Origin: Enhydrobacter sp.
GTDB lineage: Bacteria; Pseudomonadota; Alphaproteobacteria; Reyranellales; Reyranellaceae
Direction of reading: 5' to 3'
DNA: 64,000 nt
NCBI RefSeq assembly: GCF_030246845.1
Contig: NZ_CP126889.1
Coordinates: 3,033,001 to 3,097,000 of the forward strand
The position numbers and the translations under genes are program-made. The notes beneath the pieces were generated by a model, which was not told the DNA's origin, searched no databases, and was given only the letters and a program-made list of their open reading frames with translations. Shown piece after piece: positions 34,787-43,103 of the stretch; the stretch's first letter is position 1, and the number at the start of each line of letters is the position of its first letter.

Positions 34787-34795
34787 GCATAAGCC

Positions 34796-35401
34796 ATGCC
34801 CGCCGAAATCGTCCTCTGGTCCGACTATGTGAGCCCCTACGCCTTCGTCGCCAAGGCGTGGGCCTACGCGCTCGAGGCCGACTACGAGGTCGTCCTGCAC
34901 TGGCGGCCCTATACGCTCGACATCGCCTCGTTCCAGGGTTCGGTCGAGGAGCGCGATCCGCACCACTGGCGACGCGTGCGCTACGCCTACATGGACGCCC
35001 GCCGCTTCGCCAACAAGCAGGGCCTGACGCTGATGGGACCGAAGAAGATCTACTTCGCCCGCCCGGCCAATGCCGGCATGCTCTACGCCCAGAAACATCG
35101 CGCATTCCCCCGCTATAACGATCTCGCCTTCGACCGCTTCTGGCGCCGCGCCCTCGATCCGGAGAATGTCGAAGCGGTCGAGGGCCTGCTGGTCGAAGCG
35201 GGGGCGCCCGCCGGCTTCGCCGCCTTCCTGGCAGGCGAGGGCGGCGCCGAGCACGATCGCCTGCGCAACGAGGCCGAGGGCTCGGGCGTTTTCGGGGTGC
35301 CGACTTTCGTCTTCGAGGGCGAGCTTTTCTGGGGCGGCGATCGTGTCGGGCTGCTGCGAGAACGGCTCGACGAAAAAGGCGTGAAACGCCGCCGCACCTG
35401 A
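34796..35401 (+). CDS. 2-hydroxychromene-2-carboxylate isomerase/DsbA-family protein
   Basis: A 201-residue thioredoxin-fold protein of the HCCA isomerase (kappa-class GST-like) group. The N-terminus VLWSDYVSPYAFVA has Ser in place of the DsbA CxxC, and the C-terminal GVFGVPTFVFEGELFWGGDR is the family's cis-Pro and terminal block. It would use glutathione to isomerise an aromatic ring-cleavage product. Substrate not established. Confidence 0.87.
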   Translation: MPAEIVLWSDYVSPYAFVAKAWAYALEADYEVVLHWRPYTLDIASFQGSVEERDPHHWRRVRYAYMDARRFANKQGLTLMGPKKIYFARPANAGMLYAQKHRAFPRYNDLAFDRFWRRALDPENVEAVEGLLVEAGAPAGFAAFLAGEGGAEHDRLRNEAEGSGVFGVPTFVFEGELFWGGDRVGLLRERLDEKGVKRRRT

Positions 35402-35441
35402 AGCGAAACAGGGTCGGCTGTCCTCGCGAAGGAGGCTGTCG

Positions 35442-35981
35442 ATGGCCAAATCGGTGATGAAACCGCGGCGCAAGGCGCGCCTACCGGCGGCGCCCCAGAT
35501 GGAGCCACTGCGCAAGCGCACGCTGATCGTGGTGGCCGACAGCGCGCGCGCCCGCTTCCTCGAGCCGAGCGAGGACGCGCGCAAGCTCGTGCCGGCGAGC
35601 CAGCTCGATCTGGTCTCCCCGACCAGCCGGCGGCCGACGCGCGATCTCGTCGCCGACAAGCCCGGCCGGGGATTCCGTTCAGCGAGCAGCCGCATGCGCC
35701 ATGCCTACGAACAGACGCACGACCTGCACAAGCTCGAGAAGCACAAGTTCGTCGAGTCGCTTGCAAGGACGCTGGACGACATCCGCAGACGCGGCGAATT
35801 CGATCGGCTGGTGCTCGTGGCGCCGGCCCGCAGCCTCGGCGAGCTGCGCGGTCTGCTGTCGCCACGCGTTCGGCGCATGATCTCTCACGAGGTGCCGAAG
35901 GATCTCACCGCCTCCACGCCGACCTCGCTCAAGCGGGCTCTGGCGGCGATCCTGCCGACGCCGGTCGTGTCCCCGCCCTAG
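35442..35981 (+). CDS. host attachment family protein
   Basis: A 179-residue protein with a basic N-terminus, a LIVVADSARARFLEP strand-helix start and the C-terminal FDRLVLVAPARSLGELRGLLSPRVRRMI block typical of the Host_attach family, named after an Agrobacterium plant-attachment protein but with an eRF1-like domain fold. Its real role is not established. No secretion signal is seen. Confidence 0.85.
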   Translation: MAKSVMKPRRKARLPAAPQMEPLRKRTLIVVADSARARFLEPSEDARKLVPASQLDLVSPTSRRPTRDLVADKPGRGFRSASSRMRHAYEQTHDLHKLEKHKFVESLARTLDDIRRRGEFDRLVLVAPARSLGELRGLLSPRVRRMISHEVPKDLTASTPTSLKRALAAILPTPVVSPP

Positions 35982-35989
35982 CGGTGCGG

Positions 35990-36376
35990 TCACTGCTGGT
36001 CGGGTCTGTTGATCGTGCGTTCGACACGCTCGCGCAAGGTCTTCACCTCGCCGCGCTGCTTCTTCGCCCGGTCCGTCAGCAGGCGCTTGGCGCGGCGGAA
36101 GGCGTCGTTCACGGCGAATTGCGGGATGGCGTAGCGATCGTCGGCCTGCGGCGTCTGGTCGATGTCGATGTTGATGCCGCCTGGCAGGACCATGTGGATG
36201 TTGACTCGATAGAGATTGTTGGTGCGATGGCGCCGGTCGGGCACCTGGACGATGACGTGACAGGCCGTCATCCGCCCATAGAGCCTCTCCAGGCTCTCGA
36301 CATGCTCGCGGACGAAACCGTCCAGCGCCTCGCTGGTCTCGCCTCCTTGGAAGGTCACTCGCAGCGGCGTTTCCAT
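35990..36376 (-). CDS. HPF/RaiA family ribosome-associated protein
   Basis: A 128-residue single-domain hibernation-factor relative (LRVTFQGGETSEALDGFVREHVESLERLYG, then CHVIVQVPDRRH and a basic C-terminal helix RRAKRLLTDRAKKQRGE). The ATG at 36376 has AGGGGG at good spacing; an ATG two codons upstream (36382) abuts that site and is less likely. It would bind the 30S decoding region under stress. It is convergent with the host-attachment gene. Confidence 0.8.
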   Translation of the reverse strand: METPLRVTFQGGETSEALDGFVREHVESLERLYGRMTACHVIVQVPDRRHRTNNLYRVNIHMVLPGGINIDIDQTPQADDRYAIPQFAVNDAFRRAKRLLTDRAKKQRGEVKTLRERVERTINRPDQQ

Positions 36377-36437
36377 GCTCATCCCCCTGAGCTTGTTCAC
36401 CTTTCGGTAAACGCCGCGCGAGAAGGCGGGTTGCCGG

Positions 36438-36683
36438 CTACTCGGCGGCGACCATTGGCCTGTCTGCCTGCTCCTGCTGTACCACGCGGTGGCTAACCAT
36501 GCGGCGATGCAGGCCGCGGATCGTGTCACTGCCTCGGGTGAGACAGAGCCACGGGAAGAGACCGTGCACGAAGCAGGCGAGGCTTCCCAGAAGCATACGC
36601 CCGCCGAAGCCGAATGCCATGCCCATGTGCTCGAGATAGGTCTCGTTGACCGAGGCGGGGTGGTCGGTGAAGCGCCGCAACAT
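36438..36683 (-). CDS. DUF6356-like small membrane protein
   Basis: An 81-residue protein (MLRRFTDHPASVNETYLEHM...) with one or two hydrophobic helices (GFGGRMLLGSLACFVHGLFPWLC overlapping region, residues 25-47). The N-terminal motif matches the DUF6356 family as I remember it; function is unknown. It is probably co-transcribed with the HPF-like gene downstream. Confidence 0.7.
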   Translation of the reverse strand: MLRRFTDHPASVNETYLEHMGMAFGFGGRMLLGSLACFVHGLFPWLCLTRGSDTIRGLHRRMVSHRVVQQEQADRPMVAAE

Positions 36684-36773
36684 GGAGAAAGTCTAGCGGT
36701 GGACCCTGAAAATGGGTTGCAAGCTTCGCCTCGTCGACGTCAGTATCGAGAACAAAATTCCAAAGAGAAGCCC

Positions 36774-37253
36774 ATGCCGGCGAAATTTTTGCTAGATTCC
36801 TTTGACCGGAAGATTCTGGATTGCCTGCAGGACGACTCGGACATGCCTTTGGCGGAGGTGGCGAGGCGGGTGGGACTGTCGACCACGCCCTGCTGGCGCC
36901 GCATCAACCGCCTGACGGAGGAAGGGATCATCCGGGCACGCGTGGCGCTTCTCGATCGCAAGGCGGTCAATGCCGGCGTCACGGTGTTCGTGGCGGTGCG
37001 CACGGCCCAGCACAACGCCCAATGGTTGGCCCGCTTCGCGAAGGCCGTGGCATCGTTTCCCGAAGTGATGGATTGCTACCGCATGAGCGGCGAGATCGAC
37101 TATCTGATCCGGCTCGCCCTGCCCGACATCGACGCCTACGACGCCTTCTACAAGCGCCTGATCGCCAGGATCGAGCTTTCCGACGTCACCTCCATGTTCG
37201 CCATGGAGGAGATCAAATCGACGACCCGGCTGCCGCTCTCTTACCTGCCTTGA
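36774..37253 (+). CDS. Lrp/AsnC family transcriptional regulator
   Basis: A 159-residue AsnC-type regulator: a winged helix (residues about 8-60, MPLAEVARRVGLSTTPCWRRI recognition region) and a C-terminal RAM ligand domain (FPEVMDCYRMSGEIDYLIRL). The ATG at 36774 is within AT-richer sequence; the long upstream frame is antisense to DUF6356. It probably responds to an amino acid. Targets unknown. Confidence 0.92.
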   Translation: MPAKFLLDSFDRKILDCLQDDSDMPLAEVARRVGLSTTPCWRRINRLTEEGIIRARVALLDRKAVNAGVTVFVAVRTAQHNAQWLARFAKAVASFPEVMDCYRMSGEIDYLIRLALPDIDAYDAFYKRLIARIELSDVTSMFAMEEIKSTTRLPLSYLP

Positions 37254-37367
37254 ACCGGCGGACGATTGCCTCGCGAAACGCGGTCACATTGCTTGCGCCC
37301 GATCTGGCTTCGCGGCGTGGCTGCCACTAGGATCGCGGCCGTTCGATCCATGACCGCAGGGGAAACG

Positions 37368-38366
37368 ATGTCTACGGGCCCGAATTCCGGCAAGAACCGC
37401 AAGAAAGTCCTGATCGTCGGCCGCATGCCGCAGGCCGGCCTCGACGTGCTGAAGAAGCGCGACGATGTCGAATACGAGATCCTGACCGACGATTCGGTTT
37501 CCTCGCTGCATCCCAGGCTCAAGGACGCCAACGCCGTCACGCTCGGCGCCACGCCCTTCCGCCAGGCCGAGCTCGACGCCGCGCCCGGCATGATGGTGGT
37601 GGCGCGCCTGGGGGTCGGCTTCGACGCGGTCGAAATTCCCGCACTCAACAAGCGCAGGATTCCGCTCATGACGACCGGCATCGCCAACTCGGTCTCGGTC
37701 GCCGAGCATGCGATGTACATGATGCTGGCGGCGGCGCGGCTCACCAGGAAGCACGACCGCTTCGTGCGCGAGGGTGGCTGGGGCCAGCGTCTTTCCGATC
37801 TGCCGGCCGATCTGTCGGGCAAGTCGGTGCTGGTGGTCGGCATGGGCCGCATCGGCTCGCGCACGGCGAAGCGCTGCGTCGCCTTCGAGATGGAGACCTA
37901 CGTGCTCGACCCCAACATCTCCGAGGCCGAGATCAGGAAGGCCGGCGCCATCAAGGTGACGGACCTCAAGGCGGTCCTGCCCAAGGTCGATTTCGTCTCC
38001 GTCCACTGCCCCAAGTCACCGGAGACGGTGAACATGTTCAATGCCGAGACGCTCGGCCTGATGAAGCCCGATGCGTTCCTGGTGAACACCGCCCGCGGCG
38101 GCATCGTGAACGAGGAGGCGCTCTACAACGCGCTCAGCACCGGCAAGCTGCGCGGCGCCGGCCTCGACGTGCTCGACCGCGAGCCGCCCGATCCCAAGAA
38201 CAAGCTGTTCGCGCTCGAGAACGTCATCTTCAGCCCGCACATGGCAGGCGTCACCAAGGAGGCGAGCGACCGCATGGCCGTCACGGCCGTCGAGAACATC
38301 CTGTCGGTGTTCGACGGCCGGCCCAACGCCGCCAACGTCGTGAACAAGGAAGTCCTGTCGGCCTGA
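37368..38366 (+). CDS. D-isomer 2-hydroxyacid dehydrogenase (phosphoglycerate dehydrogenase-like)
   Basis: A 332-residue NAD-dependent 2-hydroxyacid dehydrogenase: Rossmann motif VVGMGRIGSRTA, substrate Arg in NTARGGIVNEEAL, Glu in LDREPPDP and catalytic His in FSPHMAG. It lacks the C-terminal ACT domain of SerA. The ATG at 37368 has an AGGGG site five bases upstream; the frame opens earlier. The substrate is unassigned. A paralogue lies at 49007. Confidence 0.88.
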   Translation: MSTGPNSGKNRKKVLIVGRMPQAGLDVLKKRDDVEYEILTDDSVSSLHPRLKDANAVTLGATPFRQAELDAAPGMMVVARLGVGFDAVEIPALNKRRIPLMTTGIANSVSVAEHAMYMMLAAARLTRKHDRFVREGGWGQRLSDLPADLSGKSVLVVGMGRIGSRTAKRCVAFEMETYVLDPNISEAEIRKAGAIKVTDLKAVLPKVDFVSVHCPKSPETVNMFNAETLGLMKPDAFLVNTARGGIVNEEALYNALSTGKLRGAGLDVLDREPPDPKNKLFALENVIFSPHMAGVTKEASDRMAVTAVENILSVFDGRPNAANVVNKEVLSA

Positions 38367-38388
38367 GAGCAAGCGCAACGGCTATCTC

Positions 38389-38455
38389 GTGTCATCCCGA
38401 ACGAAGGGATCTTTAATAGCGCAAACAAAAGATCTCTCGCTGCGCTCGGGAGACA
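38389..38455. repeat. dispersed palindromic intergenic repeat, copy B
   Basis: Arms gtgtcatcccgaacgaaggg... and ...ctctcgctgcgctcgggaga, here shorter and in the opposite order, lie exactly between the convergent dehydrogenase and SelW-like genes, 22 bp from each. A bidirectional terminator role is likely. Confidence 0.75.
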
Positions 38456-38476
38456 CTGCAGGTGCGCGGCAAAGCT

Positions 38477-38695
38477 TTACCCGGCCAGCAGATCGTCGAT
38501 CTCGGCGTCGGTCGGGAAGCGGCCGGTCTTGCCGCGGGTGTATTTCAGCGTGCCGTCGACGGTGACGTCGAACTGGCCGGACTTGCCGGGACGCAGCTCG
38601 ACGTCGGTCGTGCCCAGTTTCTCGAGGCGTTCCCTCACACGGAGGGCTTGCGGCTTGTAGCCTCAAGCACCGCAATATTCGATCAGGACCTTCAT
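38477..38695 (-). CDS. selenoprotein W-like (SelW/Rdx family) protein with in-frame UGA (Sec11)
   Basis: Reading through one TGA (38665-38663) gives 72 residues: MKVLIEYCGA-U-GYKPQALRV..., then GQFDVTVDGTLKYTRGKTG and RFPTDAEIDDLLAG, ending in TAA. This is the Rdx fold; the TGA falls at the second position of the CxxC/CxxU redox motif (YCGAUGYK), as in animal SelW. The rest of the frame is clean and conserved. A hairpin lies 17 bases downstream of the TGA. No strong Shine-Dalgarno is seen. It would be a small thiol-redox protein. The alternative is a Cys-to-stop pseudogene. Confidence 0.8.
38632..38646 (-). promoter_or_regulatory. SECIS-like hairpin downstream of the in-frame UGA
   Basis: On the mRNA, ccctc-cgtgt-gaggg forms a 5-bp stem with a 5-base loop. 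The stem starts 16 bases and the loop 21 bases after the UGA; the loop has G at its second position. These features agree with the loose bacterial SECIS pattern recognised by SelB. Folding was judged by eye only. Confidence 0.55.
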
Positions 38696-38743
38696 TCGCG
38701 AAAAGTGGGGCCTTAAGCTCGGCCCGACAAGGGGGATCTCTCG

Positions 38744-39724
38744 ATGAAATATGGACCGCTTGGCCGTTCGGGCCTGATCGTGAGCCGCATCTGTCTCGGC
38801 GGCAATTCGTGGGGCGCCAAGGGGCGCCGTGGCTGGGGCAAGTTCGACGAGGCCGAGGCGCCGGCCTATTTCAAGCGCGCCCTCGATGTCGGCATCACCT
38901 TCTTCGACACCGCGGACACCTACAATTTTGGCCGCTCCGAGGAGATCATGGGCGCGACGCTCCTGAAGATGGCCAAGCGCGAGGAGATCGTGCTCTCGAC
39001 CAAGGTCGGCATCCGGATGAGCCCCGTCGCCAACGACCAGGGCACCGGCCGCAAGCACCTGATGGCTTCGGTCGACGAGCAGCTCCGGCGCCTGCAGACC
39101 GACTATATCGACGTCTATCAGGTCCATCGGCTCGATCCCCATACGCCGATGGAGGAGACGATGTACTCGCTCGACCAGATCGTGCGTTCAGGCAAGGTGC
39201 GCTACATCGGCGGCTCGACCATGCCGGCCTATAAGTTCGCGCAGATGGTGATGATCGCCGACTGGAAGGGCTATGCACGGCCGATCGCCATGCAGAATCT
39301 CTTCAACCTGATCCAGCGCGAGGAGGAACGCGAGATGAACCGGCTCTGCCAGGAGCAGGGCGTTGGTCTCATTCCCTACTCGCCGCTGGCGCGCGGGTTC
39401 CTCGCCGGCAACCGCAGCAAGGAGGGCGGCGGCGCCACCGAGCGGTCGAAGAACGATGCACAGGTCCAGCCCGGCACCTATCGCGACTGCGACTGGGAGA
39501 TCGTCGAGCGGCTGAAGAGGATCGCGGCGGCGCGCGGCTGCACGCCGGCCCAGGCCGCGCTCGCCTGGCTGCTCGCCAAGCCCTACATGGGCGCGCCCAT
39601 CATCGGCGCGACCGACCTGGAGCAGCTCATGTCGGCGGCGAAGGCCACCGAGATCGCACTGAGCGACGCGGAGTGCAGGCAGCTCGAGGAGCCCTATCGG
39701 TTCCGCGTGTCGCCGGCCAACTGA
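38744..39724 (+). CDS. aldo/keto reductase
   Basis: A 326-residue AKR TIM-barrel: ITFFDTADTYNFG (Asp and Tyr of the catalytic tetrad), STKVGI (Lys), YQVHRLDP (His replaced by the typical VHR-like pattern) and IIGATDLEQL for the NADPH phosphate. A GGGGG site precedes the ATG. It is divergent from the SelW-like gene with 48 bp between. Its 3' end overlaps the convergent MFS gene by 31 bp. Confidence 0.9.
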   Translation: MKYGPLGRSGLIVSRICLGGNSWGAKGRRGWGKFDEAEAPAYFKRALDVGITFFDTADTYNFGRSEEIMGATLLKMAKREEIVLSTKVGIRMSPVANDQGTGRKHLMASVDEQLRRLQTDYIDVYQVHRLDPHTPMEETMYSLDQIVRSGKVRYIGGSTMPAYKFAQMVMIADWKGYARPIAMQNLFNLIQREEEREMNRLCQEQGVGLIPYSPLARGFLAGNRSKEGGGATERSKNDAQVQPGTYRDCDWEIVERLKRIAAARGCTPAQAALAWLLAKPYMGAPIIGATDLEQLMSAAKATEIALSDAECRQLEEPYRFRVSPAN

Positions 39725-40914
39725 CGACGGTGTTTCAACGCGCTCGCGAACCACATCGCGAGCATGGGCAGGAAGAGCGCCGCAGCCCAGAAGATCGGCG
39801 GGGCGCCAAAGCGGTCGACGATGGGCGCGGCAATCGGCACGCCGATCGCCTGGCCCACGAACAGGCAAAGCGCGAACAGCGCCAGCGCCGAGCCGCGCGC
39901 TTCGGGCGCCATCTGGGTGCCGTTGGTCTGCAGTGTGTTGTGCAGCATGTAAAAGGCGATGCCAAGCACAACGATCGCGACGAAGGCCACGATGGCATTG
40001 GACGCGAGGGCCAGAACGGCGAAGCCAAGGCTCAATCCCATGCCGCCCCAAAGGCATAGCCCACGCTCACCCAGCAGGCGCACGAGATACGGGGCGATCG
40101 TCACATAGATGAAGCCGCCGCTGCCGAAAGCCGCGACCGCGAGACCGACGAAGGCGAAGCCGAGACCGAAACGCTGGTGCAGATCGGTGGCGACGAAGGT
40201 GAAGCAGCCCCAGAAGACGCCGCCTTCCAGGGCGACCACGAGGATCACGGTGCGCGCCCATGGCCGGCGCAGTACACCCATCATCTGGCTCAGCATCGAG
40301 CCGCCGGCGCGCACAGCAGGCCGGGCAATGTGAGGACGGGCGCGCATGGTGGCGAAAAGCGCCGCACCGGCCAGCGAATAGATCGTCGCCAGGATCCAGA
40401 ACACGGCGCGCCAGCCCAGCCAGTCGCCCACGGCGCCACCGAGGGCCGCACCCGTCGCCAGCCCCAGGGTCTGTCCGCTCAGGAAGCGTGCCAGCGTCGC
40501 CTGCCGTCGCTCGTAGCCGACATTGTCGCCGACCCACGCCATGGCGAGCGGAATGATGGCCGAGCTGGTGACGCCGGCAAGAAAGCGCGTGGCCGCGAGC
40601 ATCGCGAGCGAGACCGAAAGCGCGCTCGCCACGCAGCAGAGGGCGGCGCCCACGCAGGCGATGGCGACCACCGGCATCTTGCCGTGCCGGTCGCCGAAGG
40701 GGCCGTGCACGAGCACGAACACGCCGTTGGCCAGCAGAAACAGCGTCGCCGCGATCGAGGCCCGGCCCGGCGTGACGCCGAACTCGCGGCCGAGCTCGAC
40801 CAGCAGCGGATCGACGATCCGCATGTTGGCGGCGGAGGCGAAGGCTGCGATCGAAAGGAGGACGATGGCGAACGAGGGGGCGGACCGCGCGCCGGCGGCG
40901 GAAAGCGTGGACAT
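39694..40914 (-). CDS. MFS transporter
   Basis: A 406-residue, 12-helix major facilitator. The loop 2-3 motif reads GPFGDRHGKMPV, and the other half carries GERGLCLWGG. It resembles drug-efflux (AraJ/CynX-like) carriers. No substrate can be assigned. The last 10 codons overlap the aldo/keto reductase gene on the other strand, which is unusual but both ends are well supported. Confidence 0.9.
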   Translation of the reverse strand: MSTLSAAGARSAPSFAIVLLSIAAFASAANMRIVDPLLVELGREFGVTPGRASIAATLFLLANGVFVLVHGPFGDRHGKMPVVAIACVGAALCCVASALSVSLAMLAATRFLAGVTSSAIIPLAMAWVGDNVGYERRQATLARFLSGQTLGLATGAALGGAVGDWLGWRAVFWILATIYSLAGAALFATMRARPHIARPAVRAGGSMLSQMMGVLRRPWARTVILVVALEGGVFWGCFTFVATDLHQRFGLGFAFVGLAVAAFGSGGFIYVTIAPYLVRLLGERGLCLWGGMGLSLGFAVLALASNAIVAFVAIVVLGIAFYMLHNTLQTNGTQMAPEARGSALALFALCLFVGQAIGVPIAAPIVDRFGAPPIFWAAALFLPMLAMWFASALKHRRQLAGDTRNR

Positions 40915-41004
40915 CGGGACGCAGCCTTAGCGCAGATCGCGGCCGGGTCGCCACAGCGGCGCCTGCAAGGCTACACTGCGACCGAACGACAAAGGGATCG
41001 ATGG

Positions 41005-41874
41005 ATGCAACGCAAGCTCGAGCAGGTCGCCACGGGCTACGGCCTGATCGAAGGGCCGGTGTGGGATCCGGCCCGCGGCCTTTACTTCAGCGATGTATTG
41101 AACGGCGGTGTCCATCTGCTGGACCGGTCGGGCAGCGTGTCTCTCGTCATGCCCAAGCGGCGGGGCATTGGCGGCATGGCACTGCATGCGTCGGGCGGTC
41201 TGGTCGTCGGCGGTCGCGATATTGCCTGGGTGTCGCTCTCCGGCGGGGAGACGCGACCGCTGCTGTCGCTCGATAAAATTCCCGGCGCCACGGGCTTCAA
41301 CGATCTCACCACCGATCGGGCCGGCCGAATCTATGTCGGCTCGCTCGCTTTTCGCGTCTTCGGCGGCGATCCACCCAGGCCGGGGCATCTGCATGTGATC
41401 GATCTCGACGGGGCGATGCGCACCATCTCCGACGGCATCCTGCTGACCAACGGTCTCGGCTTCTCGCCCGACGGCCGGCGCCTTTATCACAGCGATGCGC
41501 GCGCGAATATCGTGCGCGTGTACGACGTGGCATCCGACGGCAAGGTCGCCGCCTGGCGGACCTTCGCGACTCTCGGTCCCGACGGCGTGCCGGACGGCCT
41601 GAAGGTCGCCGGCGACGGCTCGGTCTGGTTGGCCGATGCCCATGGCGGCCGGGTCGCCGTGTTCGATGCCGACGGCACACACCGCGAGGACATCGCGGTC
41701 CCCCTATCCATGGTGACCAGCCTGTGCTTCGGCGGCGACGATCTGCGCGATCTCTATGTCGTCACCGGCTCGCGCGGCGGACCAAGCGACAATTGCGGCA
41801 GCATCTTTCACACCCGGGTCGACGTCGCTGGCCTCGCCCTGCCGCCGGCGCGCGTCGCCCTGCCGGCGCCATGA
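41005..41874 (+). CDS. SMP-30/gluconolactonase family protein
   Basis: A 289-residue beta-propeller with metal ligands in the expected order: Glu16 in LIEGPVWD, Asn in LLTNGLGFSPDGR and Asp in GVPDGLKVAGDGS. The ATG at 41005 was chosen over the out-of-frame ATG at 41001. It overlaps the cyclase gene by ATGA. A lactonase role is likely; it is the second family member in this window. Confidence 0.87.
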   Translation: MQRKLEQVATGYGLIEGPVWDPARGLYFSDVLNGGVHLLDRSGSVSLVMPKRRGIGGMALHASGGLVVGGRDIAWVSLSGGETRPLLSLDKIPGATGFNDLTTDRAGRIYVGSLAFRVFGGDPPRPGHLHVIDLDGAMRTISDGILLTNGLGFSPDGRRLYHSDARANIVRVYDVASDGKVAAWRTFATLGPDGVPDGLKVAGDGSVWLADAHGGRVAVFDADGTHREDIAVPLSMVTSLCFGGDDLRDLYVVTGSRGGPSDNCGSIFHTRVDVAGLALPPARVALPAP

Positions 41875-43091
41875 AGCCCGACGTGCTTTCCGAATGGCTG
41901 GTCGGCGCTGGCCTGCGCAGCCTGCCGTTCGAGGAGCTGATCGACGGCTTTGCGCGGCGTTTGAACGACGCGGGCATCGCAGCCGCTCGCCTGTTCGTCG
42001 GCATGGATACGCTGCACCCCCTGGTGCGAGCCCGGAGCGTGATCTGGGATCGCAGCGAGGGGCCCGCGACGCACTACGAGTTCCAGCACATCGAGATCGA
42101 TGCGCCGATCATAGCGCAAAGCCCGTTTGCGGCGATGCTGCGGCAGGGCATCGAGAGGCAGCAGTTGGACCTCACCCTTCCCGCCGTCGAAGGTGAGCCT
42201 CCGGTCTTCGCCGAGCTGCGCGATGCCGGCATGACAGAATGGCTGGGGCGAACTTTTCCCTTGGGCGAATCGACGCCGCGGTTGCCAACCCCTCACGTTG
42301 CTGAGGCAGCGGGGCAGCTTTGGCTCGTTTGCTCGGTCAGCACCGATCGCTCTGGCGGCTTTGTCGAGTCCGACATCAAGCGGCTCGACGCGATCCTGCC
42401 TCTGTTCGCGCTCGCGGTGAAGGCGACTACGGCGCGCTGGATCGGCCAAGGCTTGCTTGCCTCCTATCTGGGCATCGACCCGGCGGCACGCGTCTTCGCG
42501 GGCACGGTGCAGCGTGGCGAGGTACTCGGGGTCGAGGCGGTACTGTTCTATGCTGACCTGCGCGACTTCACGGGCTTCGCCGACCGGTTGCCGCCGCGCG
42601 AACTGATCGGCCTCCTCGACGAGTGCTTCGAATGCATGGTGCGGCCGCTGACGCGACACGGAGGCGAGGTCCTGAAGTTCCTGGGAGATGGGCTGCTCGC
42701 GATCTTTTCGACCGAACGACGGCGGCGCGACGAGACTTGTGCGCTGGCGCTGACCGCGGCCAGCGAAGCGCTGGACCTGATGGATCTGCTGGCGGCCAAA
42801 CGGGTCGGTGCTGGTCAGCCGACGCCAAGCCTCGATATTGCGCTTCATGTCGGCGAGGTGCTGTACGGCAACGTCGGCGCCGACGCACGGCTCGATTTCA
42901 CCGTGATCGGACCGGCGGTGAACGAGGCCGCGCGGATCGAGCTCCTGTGCAAGGAGCTCGGCCGTAATCTGCTGGTCAGCCAGGCCTTCGCGGCCGCCGC
43001 CGGAAGGAGCCGCGACCATCTGGCCTCACTCGGCCGCCACCGCTTGCGCGGCGTGAGCGAGGAGACCGAGCTCTTTACCCTTGCAGGCTAG
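41871..43091 (+). CDS. class III adenylate/guanylate cyclase
   Basis: A 406-residue soluble protein. Residues 1 to about 210 are a sensory-like region without clear membrane helices; the C-terminal cyclase domain has the metal Asp pair in FYADLRDFTGFADR and KFLGDGLLAIF, and the transition-state Asn-Arg in VNEAARIELL. Both metal residues are present, so it is probably active. It is coupled by ATGA to the lactonase gene. The signal sensed is unknown. Confidence 0.9.
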   Translation: MKPDVLSEWLVGAGLRSLPFEELIDGFARRLNDAGIAAARLFVGMDTLHPLVRARSVIWDRSEGPATHYEFQHIEIDAPIIAQSPFAAMLRQGIERQQLDLTLPAVEGEPPVFAELRDAGMTEWLGRTFPLGESTPRLPTPHVAEAAGQLWLVCSVSTDRSGGFVESDIKRLDAILPLFALAVKATTARWIGQGLLASYLGIDPAARVFAGTVQRGEVLGVEAVLFYADLRDFTGFADRLPPRELIGLLDECFECMVRPLTRHGGEVLKFLGDGLLAIFSTERRRRDETCALALTAASEALDLMDLLAAKRVGAGQPTPSLDIALHVGEVLYGNVGADARLDFTVIGPAVNEAARIELLCKELGRNLLVSQAFAAAAGRSRDHLASLGRHRLRGVSEETELFTLAG

Positions 43092-43103
43092 CCCGATGGC
43101 TGG

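Noticed and set aside
38382..38675. A 97-residue minus-strand ORF over the SelW region
   Set aside because: It is in a different frame, rich in Arg, and runs through repeat B; the SelW frame with the TGA is the conserved one.
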